A stretch of 64,000 nt of DNA from Cliona cf. orientalis (taxonomy: Eukaryota; Porifera; Demospongiae; Clionaida; Clionaidae): positions 9,197,501-9,261,500 of the forward strand of contig OZ005699.1 of NCBI GenBank assembly GCA_963930775.1, given 5' to 3'. Positions 23,201-34,262 of this stretch are shown piece after piece. The stretch's first letter is position 1; each line of letters begins with the position of its first letter. The notes beneath the pieces were generated by a model. The model saw only the letters and a program-made list of their open reading frames with translations. It was not told the origin of the DNA and made no database searches. The translations under genes and the position numbers were made by a program.

Positions 23201-26041
23201 TAATTCAGGATCACTCTATATTTTCAACAGCAATCTCACTTTCAGTGGCTACGCAAGATTCAAGAACTGTATAGAACAATCAAACAAAACAGCTGGTGCT
23301 CGAGATGAAGGAGGGGCAATCACAAGCATCCTGTCGACTGTGATCTTCACTGGAGTAAGCAATTTATCGAACAACCAAGCAAGGGGTGCATGGTGGTGCA
23401 ATATTAGCCACTGAGAGTAAAATCATGATGTATGGTAAAATAACATTGATAGCCAAGAACACAGCCACAGTCAGTAGTGGAGGTGGGATTTCTCTCCAAC
23501 AAAGTGATCTTGACGTCAGGGGAAACTGTATCATCTTTGGGAATGTTGCTGTGAGGGGTGGAGGAATCCATGCCACTAGTTCAACTATTACTGTGTATCA
23601 ATCACGAACTCTTCAATTCATTAACAACAGAGCAAAAAATGGAAGTGGGCTTTATTTAGAATCTAATGCAAAATTGCATGTACTACATAAACTTAAATAC
23701 AACCTTATACTATTCCGAGCTAACCATGCCAACTATGGAGGAGCCATATATGTGGCAGACAATACCAACGCTGGTGCTTGCTCACCTGACAATGAATGCT
23801 TCATCCAAGCACTTGCACTTTATCAAAAATTTTCTTTGAAGGATTCTTTCTATAGCTAGCTATTCCAGTGTAATAACAAACATGTACATGCTCATAGTCA
23901 AATTCTCTGGCAACACTGCAAGTGAGCATGGAGCCAACATCTTTGGAGGACTACTGGACAGATGCATACCCAGTCCATTTGCTAGGAATTTAGAGACACC
24001 ATCATACTACCGTGGTATCAGTTTCCTTGAAGACATCACCAATAATATGACAGCATTAGATACCATATCCTCTCTGCCTGTTCGAGTTTGTTTTTGTAAG
24101 AGTGAGAGTGAGCCAGACTGCAGCTACCAGCCACCAACCATCAAAGTCAAGAAAGGAGAAGCTTTCACCGTACCACTTGTTGCAGTGGATCAGGTCAATC
24201 ATTCTGTAGATGCAAACATTATCAGTTCTCTATCATTTCAAGATGGTGGTTTTGGTGAAGGACAGCAAACTCAGAGGGTAGGGGAAAACTGTAGCAATGT
24301 AGCATTCAATGTATTCTCTCCTCATAACTCAGAAAGAATAAACCTCTTTGCCGATGGTCCTTGTGGAAGCTCCACACTTTCCACACAACATCTTAATATC
24401 CAGTTCAGTAACTGCACTTGCCCAGTTGGTTTTGAGTCTTCTAAATCTGATACAAGGTGCCAATGCTTTTGTGATACACAATTGTATCCCCTCATCATTA
24501 GCTGTGATCCAGTAGCTGAATCTCTTGTGAGAGTGAATACTAACTCATGGATAACTCATATCAATTACACTGACCCACCTGGCTATGTCATTCATCCCAA
24601 CTGTCCTTTGGACTACTGCCGACCTCCAACTAAAAATATCAGCATGAATCTCAACCTTCCTGATGGATCAGATGCACAGTGTGCTTACAATCGTACTAGA
24701 GTTTTATGTGGAGGTTGTCAGGAGCACCTCAGTCTCTCCCTAGGTAGTTCACGTTGCTTATCTTGTCGTAGTCACTGGCCTGCAGTACTTGTTATAATTC
24801 TCCTAGCTGCCATCGTAGCAGGAATTTTACTGGTGACTGCACTATTAGCCCTCAACATGATAGTGGCTGTTGGTCTGATCAATGGCTTTATCTTTTACGC
24901 TAACATTGTAGCAGCTAACAGTGCCGTCTTCTTTCCATCGTCAAAGCCCAATTTTCCCACTGTGTTTGTAGCTTGGCTTAATCTGGACATAGGAATTGAT
25001 GTCTGTTTCTTTAACGGTCTTGATACATACATCAAAACCTGGCTTCAACTGGCATTTCCAGTGTACATTATCTCCCTAGTGATTATTGTGATCATAGTCA
25101 GTGAGTACTCCTCTCGATTTGCAAGACTAATTGGAAGGAGAGACCCAATTGCAACTCTAGCTACACTAATCCTGCTATCTTATGCCAAACTCCTCTCAGT
25201 GACTATCACAGCTTTGTCATTTGCTGTTCTTGACTATCCTGATGGCTCACGAGAGACTGTATGGCTTCCTGATGGAAATTTGCCATACCTTCGAGGGAAG
25301 CATGTAGCTCTTATCCTCGTTGCCCTGTTGATTATTCTAGTTGGTATTCCCTACACAATCCTTCTCTTTCTCTGGCAGTGGATTATTCGTGCTCCAGAGT
25401 GGAAGGTTTTCAAGTGGACAAGGAACACTAAGCTCAATGCCTTTATCTCTGTCTACCATGCTCCATACAACAGTAAGTATCGCTTCTGGACTGGCTTGCT
25501 ACTACTCGTGAGGGTGGTCTTGTACATCACTGCTTCAGTCACTGTGTCCAGAGATCCTCAAACTTCGCTCTTAATAACTAGCAGCTTAGTTGGAAGCCTC
25601 TTTCTTATTAAAGAAATCACTGGAATGAGGGTGTACAAAAAATCATTCTTAAACATCATAGAGACAGGGCTCTACTTCAATCTTCTTGCATTGTCTATAT
25701 TTAGTTTATACCACTTCAAAATTGACATTGAGAAGCAGACAGCTGTTGCCTACACCTCTACCATCATAACCTTCATCCTTCTGATTGGAGTGATCATCTA
25801 TCACATGTATTTGCTGGTTAGAAAGGATCAGCCCCAGCGAGGAGATCTAGAGGAGTTGAATGAGTATCTCCTGGCTCCAGTTAAACCTGTTACAAATAAT
25901 AATAATATAATGACCCACTCTAGTATTGAAATCCCCCGGGCTCGAGATCAGTCTCCACCACTAGCGCTAGCTGAGATAAGCATTGATCGGATTGTGATCA
26001 GAGAAATTATTAACACAGAAACACCTGTGTATACTCAGTAA
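20274..26041 (+). pseudogene. A3: type A Pmp-like membrane receptor, broken in two places
   Basis: The start ATG AGT is preceded by an in-frame stop and begins a signal peptide (LTLHLLLFLLVYADSA). The beta-helix is the most repeat-rich in the window. The frame breaks near 23388, where four extra bases after caagcaagg lead to a stop 26 bases later, and again at about 23850-23881, where AT-rich sequence with a stop replaces the short variable loop of A1 and A4. Downstream, the frame codes the Cys-rich collar, the membrane domain and the TETPVYTQ tail without further lesions. Three frames are used in turn (20274-23414, 23386-23859, 23882-26041). An intron could explain the second break but not the first. 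Best read as a young pseudogene, or a source of a soluble beta-helix. Confidence 0.8.
21663..21998 (+). repeat. Two-unit coding repeat duplication inside A3, period 168 bp
   Basis: ggtggtgtcatgatcacaat at 21663 recurs at 21831. Each 56-residue copy holds a short ITISFDI repeat and a longer one with HNNYSSLR, a variant not found elsewhere in the array. The copies are nearly identical. Confidence 0.85.
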
Positions 26042-26711
26042 CTTCAGTCTTAAGTCAATGACTGTTCTAAAAGAGAACACATGCAATGGTTCATTAATAT
26101 ACTTGTGATACTTATACTTATTTGCTTTTTAGCTAGTGCACACTTTTCTTGTATGATAGCAGCTGCTAGTATCAGCTCAACTAGGCTTTATGTGTGTGTC
26201 CCCTCCATAATATTTTTGATTATGAGTTGTGATAGTAGAGATTCTGAAATTAAGGGAATACTAATAATTATTATCATTAATAATTTCTTGCTTGTCCCAA
26301 AAAATTCGCTAATAATGATTAAGAATGCAAATCATGCGATCTGTAATGTCAGTGACAGCTATTTATTTCTCTGGAGCATACAAAAAGCCCTCAAATTGCT
26401 TTGAAGGAAGATATTGAACTAAATAGATCTTTTCAATACATTTTCCTATACCTATATTCAGTATAAAAGGGTACAGCTGCCTTGTATAATAAACAAAAAA
26501 TTAATGTCCCCCAACTTCTTCATATTATGATATGGACTTCAAATAACAATGAATCCATCAATGTCACGATATCGATGAGCACATTTCAAAGTACAAGGAG
26601 TACTTAACTGGAATCTATAATAATTACTATAATTATGATACAAGCCATGAAAGGCAAACTCATGATATAACTCAACCACAAATCAAACTAATATTAATTA
26701 ACTATTGATGC
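26042..26711 (+). other. 3' flank of A3
   Basis: Same family of 3' flank as behind A1, A2 and A4, ending at the stop codon of the convergent mannosidase relic. No gene seen. Confidence 0.65.
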
Positions 26712-27766
26712 TTATGAAAGTGTTAATATTAGTGTTTTAAGTTGTAATGGGTACAATTCAATCAAAAATTTGTCTATTTTCCCCCTATTACACTCTTCAC
26801 TGCCCTCCCTACAGTTCAGAGTAGCACTAGTACTGCTGTCAGCCGCAGCACGACCATGGCCATCATGGCCCTGATGGGGTATCTCAAGGAAATCTGGTGC
26901 TGCTTCAACTACTGACGTGGTGGTGAATTCTTTAAAGAGTGCCGTTATATCGAGTGTAGCTACAGGGACCGGGGGCATTCTCATCAGTGTAGATAATGCT
27001 GTGAAAACAAAAATAAATAGTTGTGTGTGTGTGTGTGAGTGTGTGTGTGATTGGGTGTATATATATGTAACTTACTGCAGTCCAATTTGGTATGATCCAC
27101 CGGATGTGTAGTTCAGTAACTTCATATCAATAATTTCAATTCCCTACAGCATAGGTCATAGTATAATAATCGGTGAGTGATGATAATTTATTACCTGTGG
27201 TATTGTATTGTCGCTGGGAGCCCATTGGAACTTATTACCACAGACCTTCGACCACGCCCCCTTTATGTCGTTGGGTGTACTGTCCAGGAGGGCAAAGTGC
27301 ACAGTGGGTGGAGTCTGGAATAATGACATCATCCTTGCAGAGACGGCAGGGGCCTCGTCTAAGAATAAAAATGAAAAATTGGGAGGGCTTGATAATCAAT
27401 GTCTATCATGATCCACTCATAATACTTATTCATTTAAAGGTCCTTCCCACTTTTTAGCTCTGCCCACCTTGTCCCACAAATCCAACGAGCACCGAATCAT
27501 TGAGAACTGTGCTATCATTTCCTCTGACGTCCATCCTCTTCACCAGCCTTCGATGGAGCATCATCTCCAAGGACCCTTTACGACCGGTCACAGCCATTGG
27601 ACGTTGGACTATCACAGCTAGGGTATCACCCCCAATAACAGCGGAGGAATGGGAAGGGGAGAGTGAGGGGGTGTGGTCACTGGTGGCTGAGACTCCTAGA
27701 GCTCTACCAACCAGGGGATATGTGTTCCCTTGCACTGTGGCACTCGTGTTGTAGCTATTGCCTTGT
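26712..27766 (-). pseudogene. Alpha-mannosidase 3' relic 3 (exons 9, 8, 7, 6)
   Basis: The most complete relic. Exon 9 (26712 to about 26999) has the same 4-bp insertion as relic 2. Exon 8 is at about 27078-27145. Exon 7 (about 27205-27350) keeps TPPTVHFALLD. Exon 6 (about 27472-27766) keeps the MAVTGRKGSLEMMLHRRL stretch but has a 4-bp insertion near its start that creates an early stop. Homology to intron 5 of the intact gene continues to about 28035 and then stops at the exon 5 donor, so exons 1-5 are gone. Confidence 0.8.
27021..27055. repeat. Short (GT)n tract in mannosidase relic intron 8
   Basis: The GT tract here is only about 30 bp, against about 130 bp in relics 1, 2 and 4, showing length change at one intron position. 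Confidence 0.85.
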
Positions 27767-28092
27767 CTGTGGTGTCATAGGCATGTGGAGTGGCGGGGGA
27801 GTTTGGGGGGGGGGACAAAAAATGATATTAGTTCAGGAAAAAATTAGCTATAATTACATAGAGCTAGCTACAAGTTATAGCCCTCTTATAGCCCTCTACT
27901 CATCCCTCTACATATTTTCCTTATTTATGTCAAATTTTGGTATAACTCGACTTCAGTGACCCTGGAAAGACCCGGGGTACATGGCTACATTGTAGCATAT
28001 TATTATAGCTATAGGAAGTCAATATTTTGCATTAAGCAATTAGCTACCACAGCTCTAAGTATCACACTATTATATCAAGGGGTGGTCTTGAC

Positions 28093-28284
28093 ACCCGCAA
28101 CCAGGATCAAAATTTGATCGGGCCTATTTGGACCTTGATCACTTGATTCCCGCTGGAAAGCTACCTTGATTGCTTTATTTTCATTAAAATGGCTTGACTG
28201 ATGCCAAAAATTGCCCTTGATTTCTTGATCACCTACTTTTATAGTATATGGAGGTGAGCGGGATCAAAATGCACAGTTGCGGGT
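28093..28284. mobile_element. Possible short inverted-repeat element
   Basis: acccgcaac (28093-28101) is matched by gttgcgggt (28276-28284), with gatcaaaat just inside both ends. About 190 bp, non-coding. There is no empty site in this window to confirm insertion. Confidence 0.4.
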
Positions 28285-28689
28285 ATCTTTACAGCAGGTA
28301 GCTATAGTAGTGGCCACGGTATATACAGTTGAACGAGTTTTTTTACACAATCCCAGCAGTCAGCTACATTGAAATTGGAGTGATGCTTGACTTTAATAAT
28401 TCTTAGTTAACTGTTTACTATATAACTTTTATACATTTATGCTCACAAAATGTTGCTATTATGCTCAAGTCAGAGAAGAGTTAATTTATGCTCAAACTCT
28501 TATGCCAGCATAATGTGCCAAGGCCTAGCTAGTTGGCTTGCTTAAAAAAAAAAAGTCAAGTGACCACCCGCCCTAGCCCTAGTCCGCTCAGCCACCCAGC
28601 TCGTCACCGCTGGATGCTGTTTTTTGCCAACTTTATACACCTTACCACTATAATACTAATCCCTCGTCACCTGGGACCAACCATATATG

Positions 28690-28930
28690 TACATAGCCAA
28701 AACCCAAATCCCTCGTCAACAATCGATAACAGAAAATCAAACACCTCGTCCAACAATCGATAACAGAAATTCAAACACCTCGTCCAACAATCAATAACAG
28801 AAATTCAAACACCTCGTCCAACAATCGATACCAGAAATTCAAACACCTCGTCCAACAATTGATACCGAAACCCAAACCCCTCGTCACCTGGGACCAACTG
28901 TAGCCGAAACCCAAACCCCTCGTCAACAAT
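28690..28930. repeat. 34-bp minisatellite upstream of B5
   Basis: About five copies of a unit containing caaacacctcgtccaacaat and cgataacagaaatt, with degenerate flanking copies (aaacccaaacccctcgtc). It ends about 100 bp before the B5 start. Confidence 0.85.
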
Positions 28931-28969
28931 CGACTGCTAAATCTTGGGTACCGGTGCCAGTAGCTACTC

Positions 28970-28976
28970 TATATAA
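28970..28976 (+). promoter_or_regulatory. TATA-like box of B5
   Basis: TATATAA about 58 bp before the B5 start codon, in a place comparable to the tataag box of B6 and B9. Inferred from position only. Confidence 0.35.
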
Positions 28977-29033
28977 CACAGCGTTATTATTATGCTTGAT
29001 ATCATGCAGATTCTATGAGCCACAGGTTGTTCC

Positions 29034-32000
29034 ATGATGTCTTCATTTTGGCTACTACTAATTGCTGTCACCCACTTCACTACTACTATAAATGCTGAGT
29101 TGGCATTTGTGCGGCCAAACTCAAGTGTATCATGTGCTAGTAGTCCTCAGCAGCGACCTTGTCTGACCTTCAACGAGTATGCACAGCAAATCAACCAGTA
29201 CTTTGTTGATAACACCACTTTCCTCTTCCTGCCCGGCACCCATGAACTGGATGCTCCACTCAACCTGAAGAACCTTTCGAGCATATCATTTGTTCCATTG
29301 AATGATCTTGATGCTCAAATACTTCTCAGTCCGTCAGCTAACATCACATGGACAAACTGTGAGGATATTGAGATTAGTGGATTGATTTTAATTATTAATG
29401 GGGAGTTAAGTACCTCAGAATCTGCAGCTGACCTCTTTTCAGCAGGGTTAAATTTTCAAGAGACAACTGCCTTCCTTACTACACTGACCCTAATTGGAAA
29501 TGGTACCAGATTGTTTGCATCAGTTTGTAATTCCAGTGATATACACATTGGAGACCTGGAGGTAACAGGTACCAAAGCTGCATTACTTGAGGCAGCTTAT
29601 AGTACTGTGGCTTTCTATGGACAAAACTCTTTTAACAGCCTCATGATCAATAATTTTAACTTCATAATGGCACTTTATGATTGCCATTGTAACTTCTCCG
29701 GGAACATTTCATTTGTCAATAGTACTTTTATAACTGCAATAAATATTATTACTACATGTACGGATCAGGCTTATTCTGACAGTATTAGTAATATTATTAT
29801 TTCTGGAAATCTTTCATTCGCTAACAATACATTCAAAAATTCTGAAAGAGTAGTAGCCGGTGCAATTGTTTTCGATTGTAGCACAAACACTATTTCTGGA
29901 AATATCTTATTTATTAATAATGCTCTCCCCCAGGGCGGAAGTTTAGTTCGATTTTATGAGGCTTTTTGTTACATCCCTGGAAATATCTCATTCCTTCAGA
30001 ATGATATAATATACTACATGAATTCAAAGCGGCAGGATTTTGATTATGATAGTGGTGCACCAATTCTCTCTTACAATTCTATGCTCTTCATCAGTGGTGT
30101 TGCTTTATTTGTACGTAATCGAGCTATAGCCCAAGGTAAAGATACATCTGGGGGAGCTATATATGCGATATCCTGGAGTAGAGTGATATTTGAAGAAACA
30201 TCCAGTGTATCATTTATTGAAAATTCTGCTGCATCATATGGTGGAGCAATATATATAATGCGATCTAATCTAACAATGAACGGTAGAGTCTTGTTTGAAA
30301 GTAATTTTGCTGGTCTTGGAGGTGGAGCTATAGCAATCAACAATGCACGACCAAATTATTCACCATCTATAATAATATCAGTGATCAATTGTATTGGAAA
30401 AAGCATCATCTTTCGAAACAACACCAGTCATGGATCTGGTGGTGCCATTTATGCCATGAATCAGTATTCAGTCTCTAACATTACAGTTGGGCTAAAAGAT
30501 GTTCTGTTTGAAGGAAATACTGCAGCACTGGATGGGGGGGCTGCTTATTCATTCAACAGTGCCATCAATATGATAGGTACTGTGAATTTTAATCACAATT
30601 CTGCCCAGAGGGGAGGAGCAATGGTCTTCAGTGGTGATTATTTTAGTAGATTGAGATTGATCAGTCCTCTTACAGCTAAGTTCATGAAAAATTCAGCAAT
30701 TTTGGGCGGTGGAGTAATTTTCTTTCAAGATAAAACTTCTTTCAGTCAAATATGTTTTAGCAATTTTAGTGCGAAGCTAGAGTGCTTCATAGAGCTGAAT
30801 TCTAGAGCCAACATCAGGCTCAACTTTGATGATAACAATGCAACTACCGGAAAAATATTCTATGGAGGATATCTTGATGCATGTACACCTTCCGTATGTG
30901 ATACACATGTTTGTGGTGAAAGAATACTGGATATAATTACAAGCATATCAAACGTACATGTTAATATTAGTGATCCGAAGGAAGATGTATCAAATGTTTC
31001 ATCTGACCCATTTCAAGTATGCATTTGCAAAAGTGGCAGATTAATATGTGACAGTACAGAAATGGTGACGATAAGGGGAAAAGTTTTCACATTACAGGCT
31101 GTAGTAGTTGGAATAGGTGGAAGGCCCATTTTCCGTTCAGCTGTGAGGATCTCTCTGGACAGTGGTACTCTGGTCTCTGCTGCTCAACGTGTACAGGCGA
31201 TTGGAAATGGATGCACTGACATTTCATATGGTTTGTTAGCAGAAGATGATACCAACATAACCTTGTTCCCGGATAATGGTGCCTGTAGAGACTATGGAAT
31301 TGCCCGTACAATAGTAAGGATCATTTTTCTTCCTTGCCCCAATGGATTTGTTCAAAATGGCTCCAAATGTGTTTGTGTTAAAAGGCTTCAACATTTCAAT
31401 GCACTTTGTAATGTAAATGACAATTCAATAAGAAGGACTTCAACCTCAAATCGCTTTTGGTTGGGTGCACTTTATGAAAATGATAGTAATGAGTCTACTT
31501 ATCAGGGACTCATCTTGCACACTGGCTGTCCATTTGACTTCTGTGTTGACCACCCTGTGCCTATCACATTGGATAATCTCGACATCCAATGTAACCACAA
31601 TCATTCTGGAACTCTGTGTGGCTCCTGTGAGGAAGGTTACAGCATAGCCTTAGGCAATCTGCACTGTCTACCTTGTAGCAACGACTACCTTGCCCTTATT
31701 TTGCCTTTTGCCCTCGCTGGAATAGCACTGGTGGCTCTCCTTTTGCTGCTCCGACTAACAGTATCAGCAGGAACAATCAATGGTCTTATCTTTTATACTA
31801 ATGTCATTCAAGCAAATCGCTCGATTTTCTTTCCTATGGGGACCACAAATATTCTCACAAATATTCTGATGGTCTTCATAGCTTGGCTGAACCTTGACCT
31901 TGGAATAGAGACCTGCTTCTACGATGGTATGACTACATATGCCTACACATGGCTCCAGTTTGTATTCCCATTCTACGTCTGGTTTCTGATTGGACTGATT

Positions 32001-32876
32001 ATCGTAGCAAGTCACTATTCAAGAAAGCTGACTAAAGTACTTGGTGAGAACCCCATGGCTATGCTGGCTACACTCTTTCTCCTCTCGTACTCCAAAATCC
32101 TCAGTACGATTGTTGCTGCAGTTGCTAGTACTGAGCTAGAGTATCCTCATAATGTGTCCAGAATTGTATGGCTTTTGGACGGTAATGTGGCGTATTCACA
32201 GACTCAGTATCTTGTGCTGGTTATCTTTGCAATTCTAGTTTTAGTATTTCTGTTCGTTCCTTACACTTTACTCCTTTTCTTTGCTCACTGGCTCCAGGCT
32301 CTCTCTCACTGGCGCATCTTCTCTTGGCTCAACAAGATCAAACCATTTATCGACACTTACCACGCTCCTTACAAGAAACAGACACGCTACTGGACTGGGC
32401 TGCTCCTCTTTATGCGCATTTTTCTTTTTGCCTTCGATGCCACTACTAACCGGAAATTAATCACTGTTGTTATAACTTCAGTCACAGTTATTCTCATGTC
32501 TTTGGCCTGGATGCACATGGGAATTTATGAAAAATTTTCTGTTAACATGCTGGAAGCTTTCTTCATCGCTAACCTTTGTATGTTTGCAGCAGCTACCTAC
32601 TATGTTCAGACGAATGATCTTAGCCGGGCTATTACTGCTAACATTTTTGTTGGACTTGCTTTTGCTGCGTTTGTTTGCGTTATGCTGTTTCATGTCTACC
32701 TGATCCTCCGTGAGACTGCTGTGTGGAAAAAGATACCAAAACTCAACACTAATTTTAAAGAGAAGGATAAAGAATTGAAGCAGCTTGATAATGATCGTGA
32801 TGTACCTGGTCCACTAGTAGGAGCAACCCCGAGCCAAACCACTGTTAGTCTCCGTGAACCTTTGCTTGGACAGTAG
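29034..32876 (+). CDS. B5: Pmp-like beta-helix multi-pass membrane protein, type B
   Basis: Intact 1280-residue frame starting MMSSFWLLLIAV, a signal peptide ending near INAELAF. The first of two adjacent ATGs is taken; the second (29037) is equally possible. An N-terminal module with RPCLTFNEYAQ and FLPGTHELDAPL corresponds to CLTLPQL and FLPGNHSL of type A. Degenerate beta-helix repeats follow to about residue 640 (SGNISF, then FENN-type motifs with GGAIY). A Cys-rich collar (about 660-882) includes CPFDFC, LCGSC and CLPC. Nine or ten membrane segments lie at about 885-1223, and the charged tail ends LREPLLGQ. It differs from type A by lacking homogenised repeats. It sits between mannosidase relic 3 and a B-type fragment. 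Role inferred: surface receptor; ligand and signalling unknown. Confidence 0.9.
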   Translation: MMSSFWLLLIAVTHFTTTINAELAFVRPNSSVSCASSPQQRPCLTFNEYAQQINQYFVDNTTFLFLPGTHELDAPLNLKNLSSISFVPLNDLDAQILLSPSANITWTNCEDIEISGLILIINGELSTSESAADLFSAGLNFQETTAFLTTLTLIGNGTRLFASVCNSSDIHIGDLEVTGTKAALLEAAYSTVAFYGQNSFNSLMINNFNFIMALYDCHCNFSGNISFVNSTFITAINIITTCTDQAYSDSISNIIISGNLSFANNTFKNSERVVAGAIVFDCSTNTISGNILFINNALPQGGSLVRFYEAFCYIPGNISFLQNDIIYYMNSKRQDFDYDSGAPILSYNSMLFISGVALFVRNRAIAQGKDTSGGAIYAISWSRVIFEETSSVSFIENSAASYGGAIYIMRSNLTMNGRVLFESNFAGLGGGAIAINNARPNYSPSIIISVINCIGKSIIFRNNTSHGSGGAIYAMNQYSVSNITVGLKDVLFEGNTAALDGGAAYSFNSAINMIGTVNFNHNSAQRGGAMVFSGDYFSRLRLISPLTAKFMKNSAILGGGVIFFQDKTSFSQICFSNFSAKLECFIELNSRANIRLNFDDNNATTGKIFYGGYLDACTPSVCDTHVCGERILDIITSISNVHVNISDPKEDVSNVSSDPFQVCICKSGRLICDSTEMVTIRGKVFTLQAVVVGIGGRPIFRSAVRISLDSGTLVSAAQRVQAIGNGCTDISYGLLAEDDTNITLFPDNGACRDYGIARTIVRIIFLPCPNGFVQNGSKCVCVKRLQHFNALCNVNDNSIRRTSTSNRFWLGALYENDSNESTYQGLILHTGCPFDFCVDHPVPITLDNLDIQCNHNHSGTLCGSCEEGYSIALGNLHCLPCSNDYLALILPFALAGIALVALLLLLRLTVSAGTINGLIFYTNVIQANRSIFFPMGTTNILTNILMVFIAWLNLDLGIETCFYDGMTTYAYTWLQFVFPFYVWFLIGLIIVASHYSRKLTKVLGENPMAMLATLFLLSYSKILSTIVAAVASTELEYPHNVSRIVWLLDGNVAYSQTQYLVLVIFAILVLVFLFVPYTLLLFFAHWLQALSHWRIFSWLNKIKPFIDTYHAPYKKQTRYWTGLLLFMRIFLFAFDATTNRKLITVVITSVTVILMSLAWMHMGIYEKFSVNMLEAFFIANLCMFAAATYYVQTNDLSRAITANIFVGLAFAAFVCVMLFHVYLILRETAVWKKIPKLNTNFKEKDKELKQLDNDRDVPGPLVGATPSQTTVSLREPLLGQ

Positions 32877-33340
32877 CTGTAGCTTTATAATATATTGTAT
32901 TGTGATCTGAGACGCTGTTAACTATAATAATATTATACAATTACAGTGACCATTGTCCACTGAATGGTAATACCGGTATTATTTTTTTTTTTTTAAGTTT
33001 TGTTGTGTGCACATTTATAATAGTATAACTAGTATTATGTGTATGGAAATGGCTTCACACACATTTTGTATGGTAGTTGCTGCTTGGTTTTATAAATCAT
33101 GTTAATTATGTGCGCATGCTCTATTACCAATGTTAACTGGGCCAATGCATTGGTTTTGCATGAATCTCAACACTTCGGATCCTTCCTCTGGCTCAGATGT
33201 TTAACATTCATGGTGCATGCATTGAGACCATAGCCATTATAATAAAACTGCATGATCATAAATTTAAATTATTCTAGTGAGCAAGACTAATCCCTTATAT
33301 TATACTTTTGTCGTTTATATCACTAGAGTTGTCACACGGT
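32877..33340 (+). other. 3' flank of B5
   Basis: AT-rich, non-coding, with a T run near 32985. Only weakly like the 3' flanks of B6, B7 and B9. No gene seen. Confidence 0.5.
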
Positions 33341-33530
33341 ACTATTGCGCCTCTTTCTGTTTGTCTTTGATGCTATTGACAGGAAGCTGATCCCTATTGT
33401 GATAACCTCAGTAACAGTTGCTCTGGCCTGGATGCACACAAGAATTAATGAAAATCATTTCAACAACATTCTAGAAGCGCCTTTTTATTGCCAACCTTTG
33501 TATGTTTGCAGCTGCTACCTTCTATAATCT
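33341..33530 (+). pseudogene. Type B membrane-domain fragment
   Basis: Codes FVFDAIDRKLIPIVITSVTV and NENHFNNILEA, matching membrane segments 7 to 9 of B6, B7 and B9. After LEA the frame shifts, although the DNA still resembles the gene (ccaacctttgtatgtttgcagc). No upstream or downstream part remains. It is a leftover of a deleted type B gene, and mannosidase relic 4 begins about 180 bp further on. Confidence 0.8.
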
Positions 33531-33706
33531 CACGTGAGATTTCTGCGTGGAATACTAGAGTTTGTGGTTTGTGGTATCAGTAGTTGGCATTACTACATTG
33601 GCAGTAGTTGGTAGTACTACGTTGAGAGCAAGCCTTGGAAGGGAAATTCATTATATAATATAACTCAACCATATAAATCAAACTAACATTAATAATTAAA
33701 TGATGC

Positions 33707-34002
33707 TTATGAAAGTGTTAGTATTAGTGTTTTACAATTCAATCAAAAATTTGTCTATTTTCCCCCTATTACACTCTTCACTGCCCTCCCTACAGTTCAG
33801 AGTAGCACTAGAACTGCTGTCAGCCATAGCACGACCGTGGCCATCATGGCCTAGCTGGTGGGGTATCTCAAGGAAATCTGGTGTTACTTCAACTACTGAC
33901 GTGGTGGTGAATTCTTTAAAGAGTGCCGTTATGTCGAGTGTACAGGGACCGGGGGCGTTCTCATCTGTGTAGATAATACTGTGAAAACAAAAATAAACAG
34001 CC

Positions 34003-34080
<78 letters not shown>

Positions 34081-34262
34081 TGTGTGTGTGAGTGTGTGTG
34101 TGTTTGTGTGTGTGAGTGTGTGTGAGTGTGATTGGGTGTATATGTAACTCACTGCAGTCCAATTTGGTGTGATCCATGGCCTCACAAACCTTTAATTGAC
34201 CATGCCCTAAGTGCACAGTGGGTGGAGTCTGGAACAATGACATCATTCCTGCAGATGTCAAG
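33707..34262 (-). pseudogene. Alpha-mannosidase 3' relic 4 (exons 9, 8/7 fusion)
   Basis: Exon 9 (from 33707) is recognisable but broken. The intron is filled by (CA)n. Exons 8 and 7 are fused exactly as in relic 1 (TPPTVH running into KLDCSE). Relics 1 and 4 therefore descend from one already deleted copy. It lies upstream of A4 with no type A gene before it, so an A gene was probably lost or replaced by B5 material. Confidence 0.75.
34001..34131. repeat. (GT)n microsatellite in mannosidase relic intron 8
   Basis: GT tract with GA and TT interruptions, in the same intron position as at 4870. Confidence 0.95.

Noticed and set aside
23850..23885. Intron explaining the second A3 frame break
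   Set aside because: No convincing GT donor/AG acceptor pair restores the frame there, the sister genes have no intron at this place, and the first break would remain.
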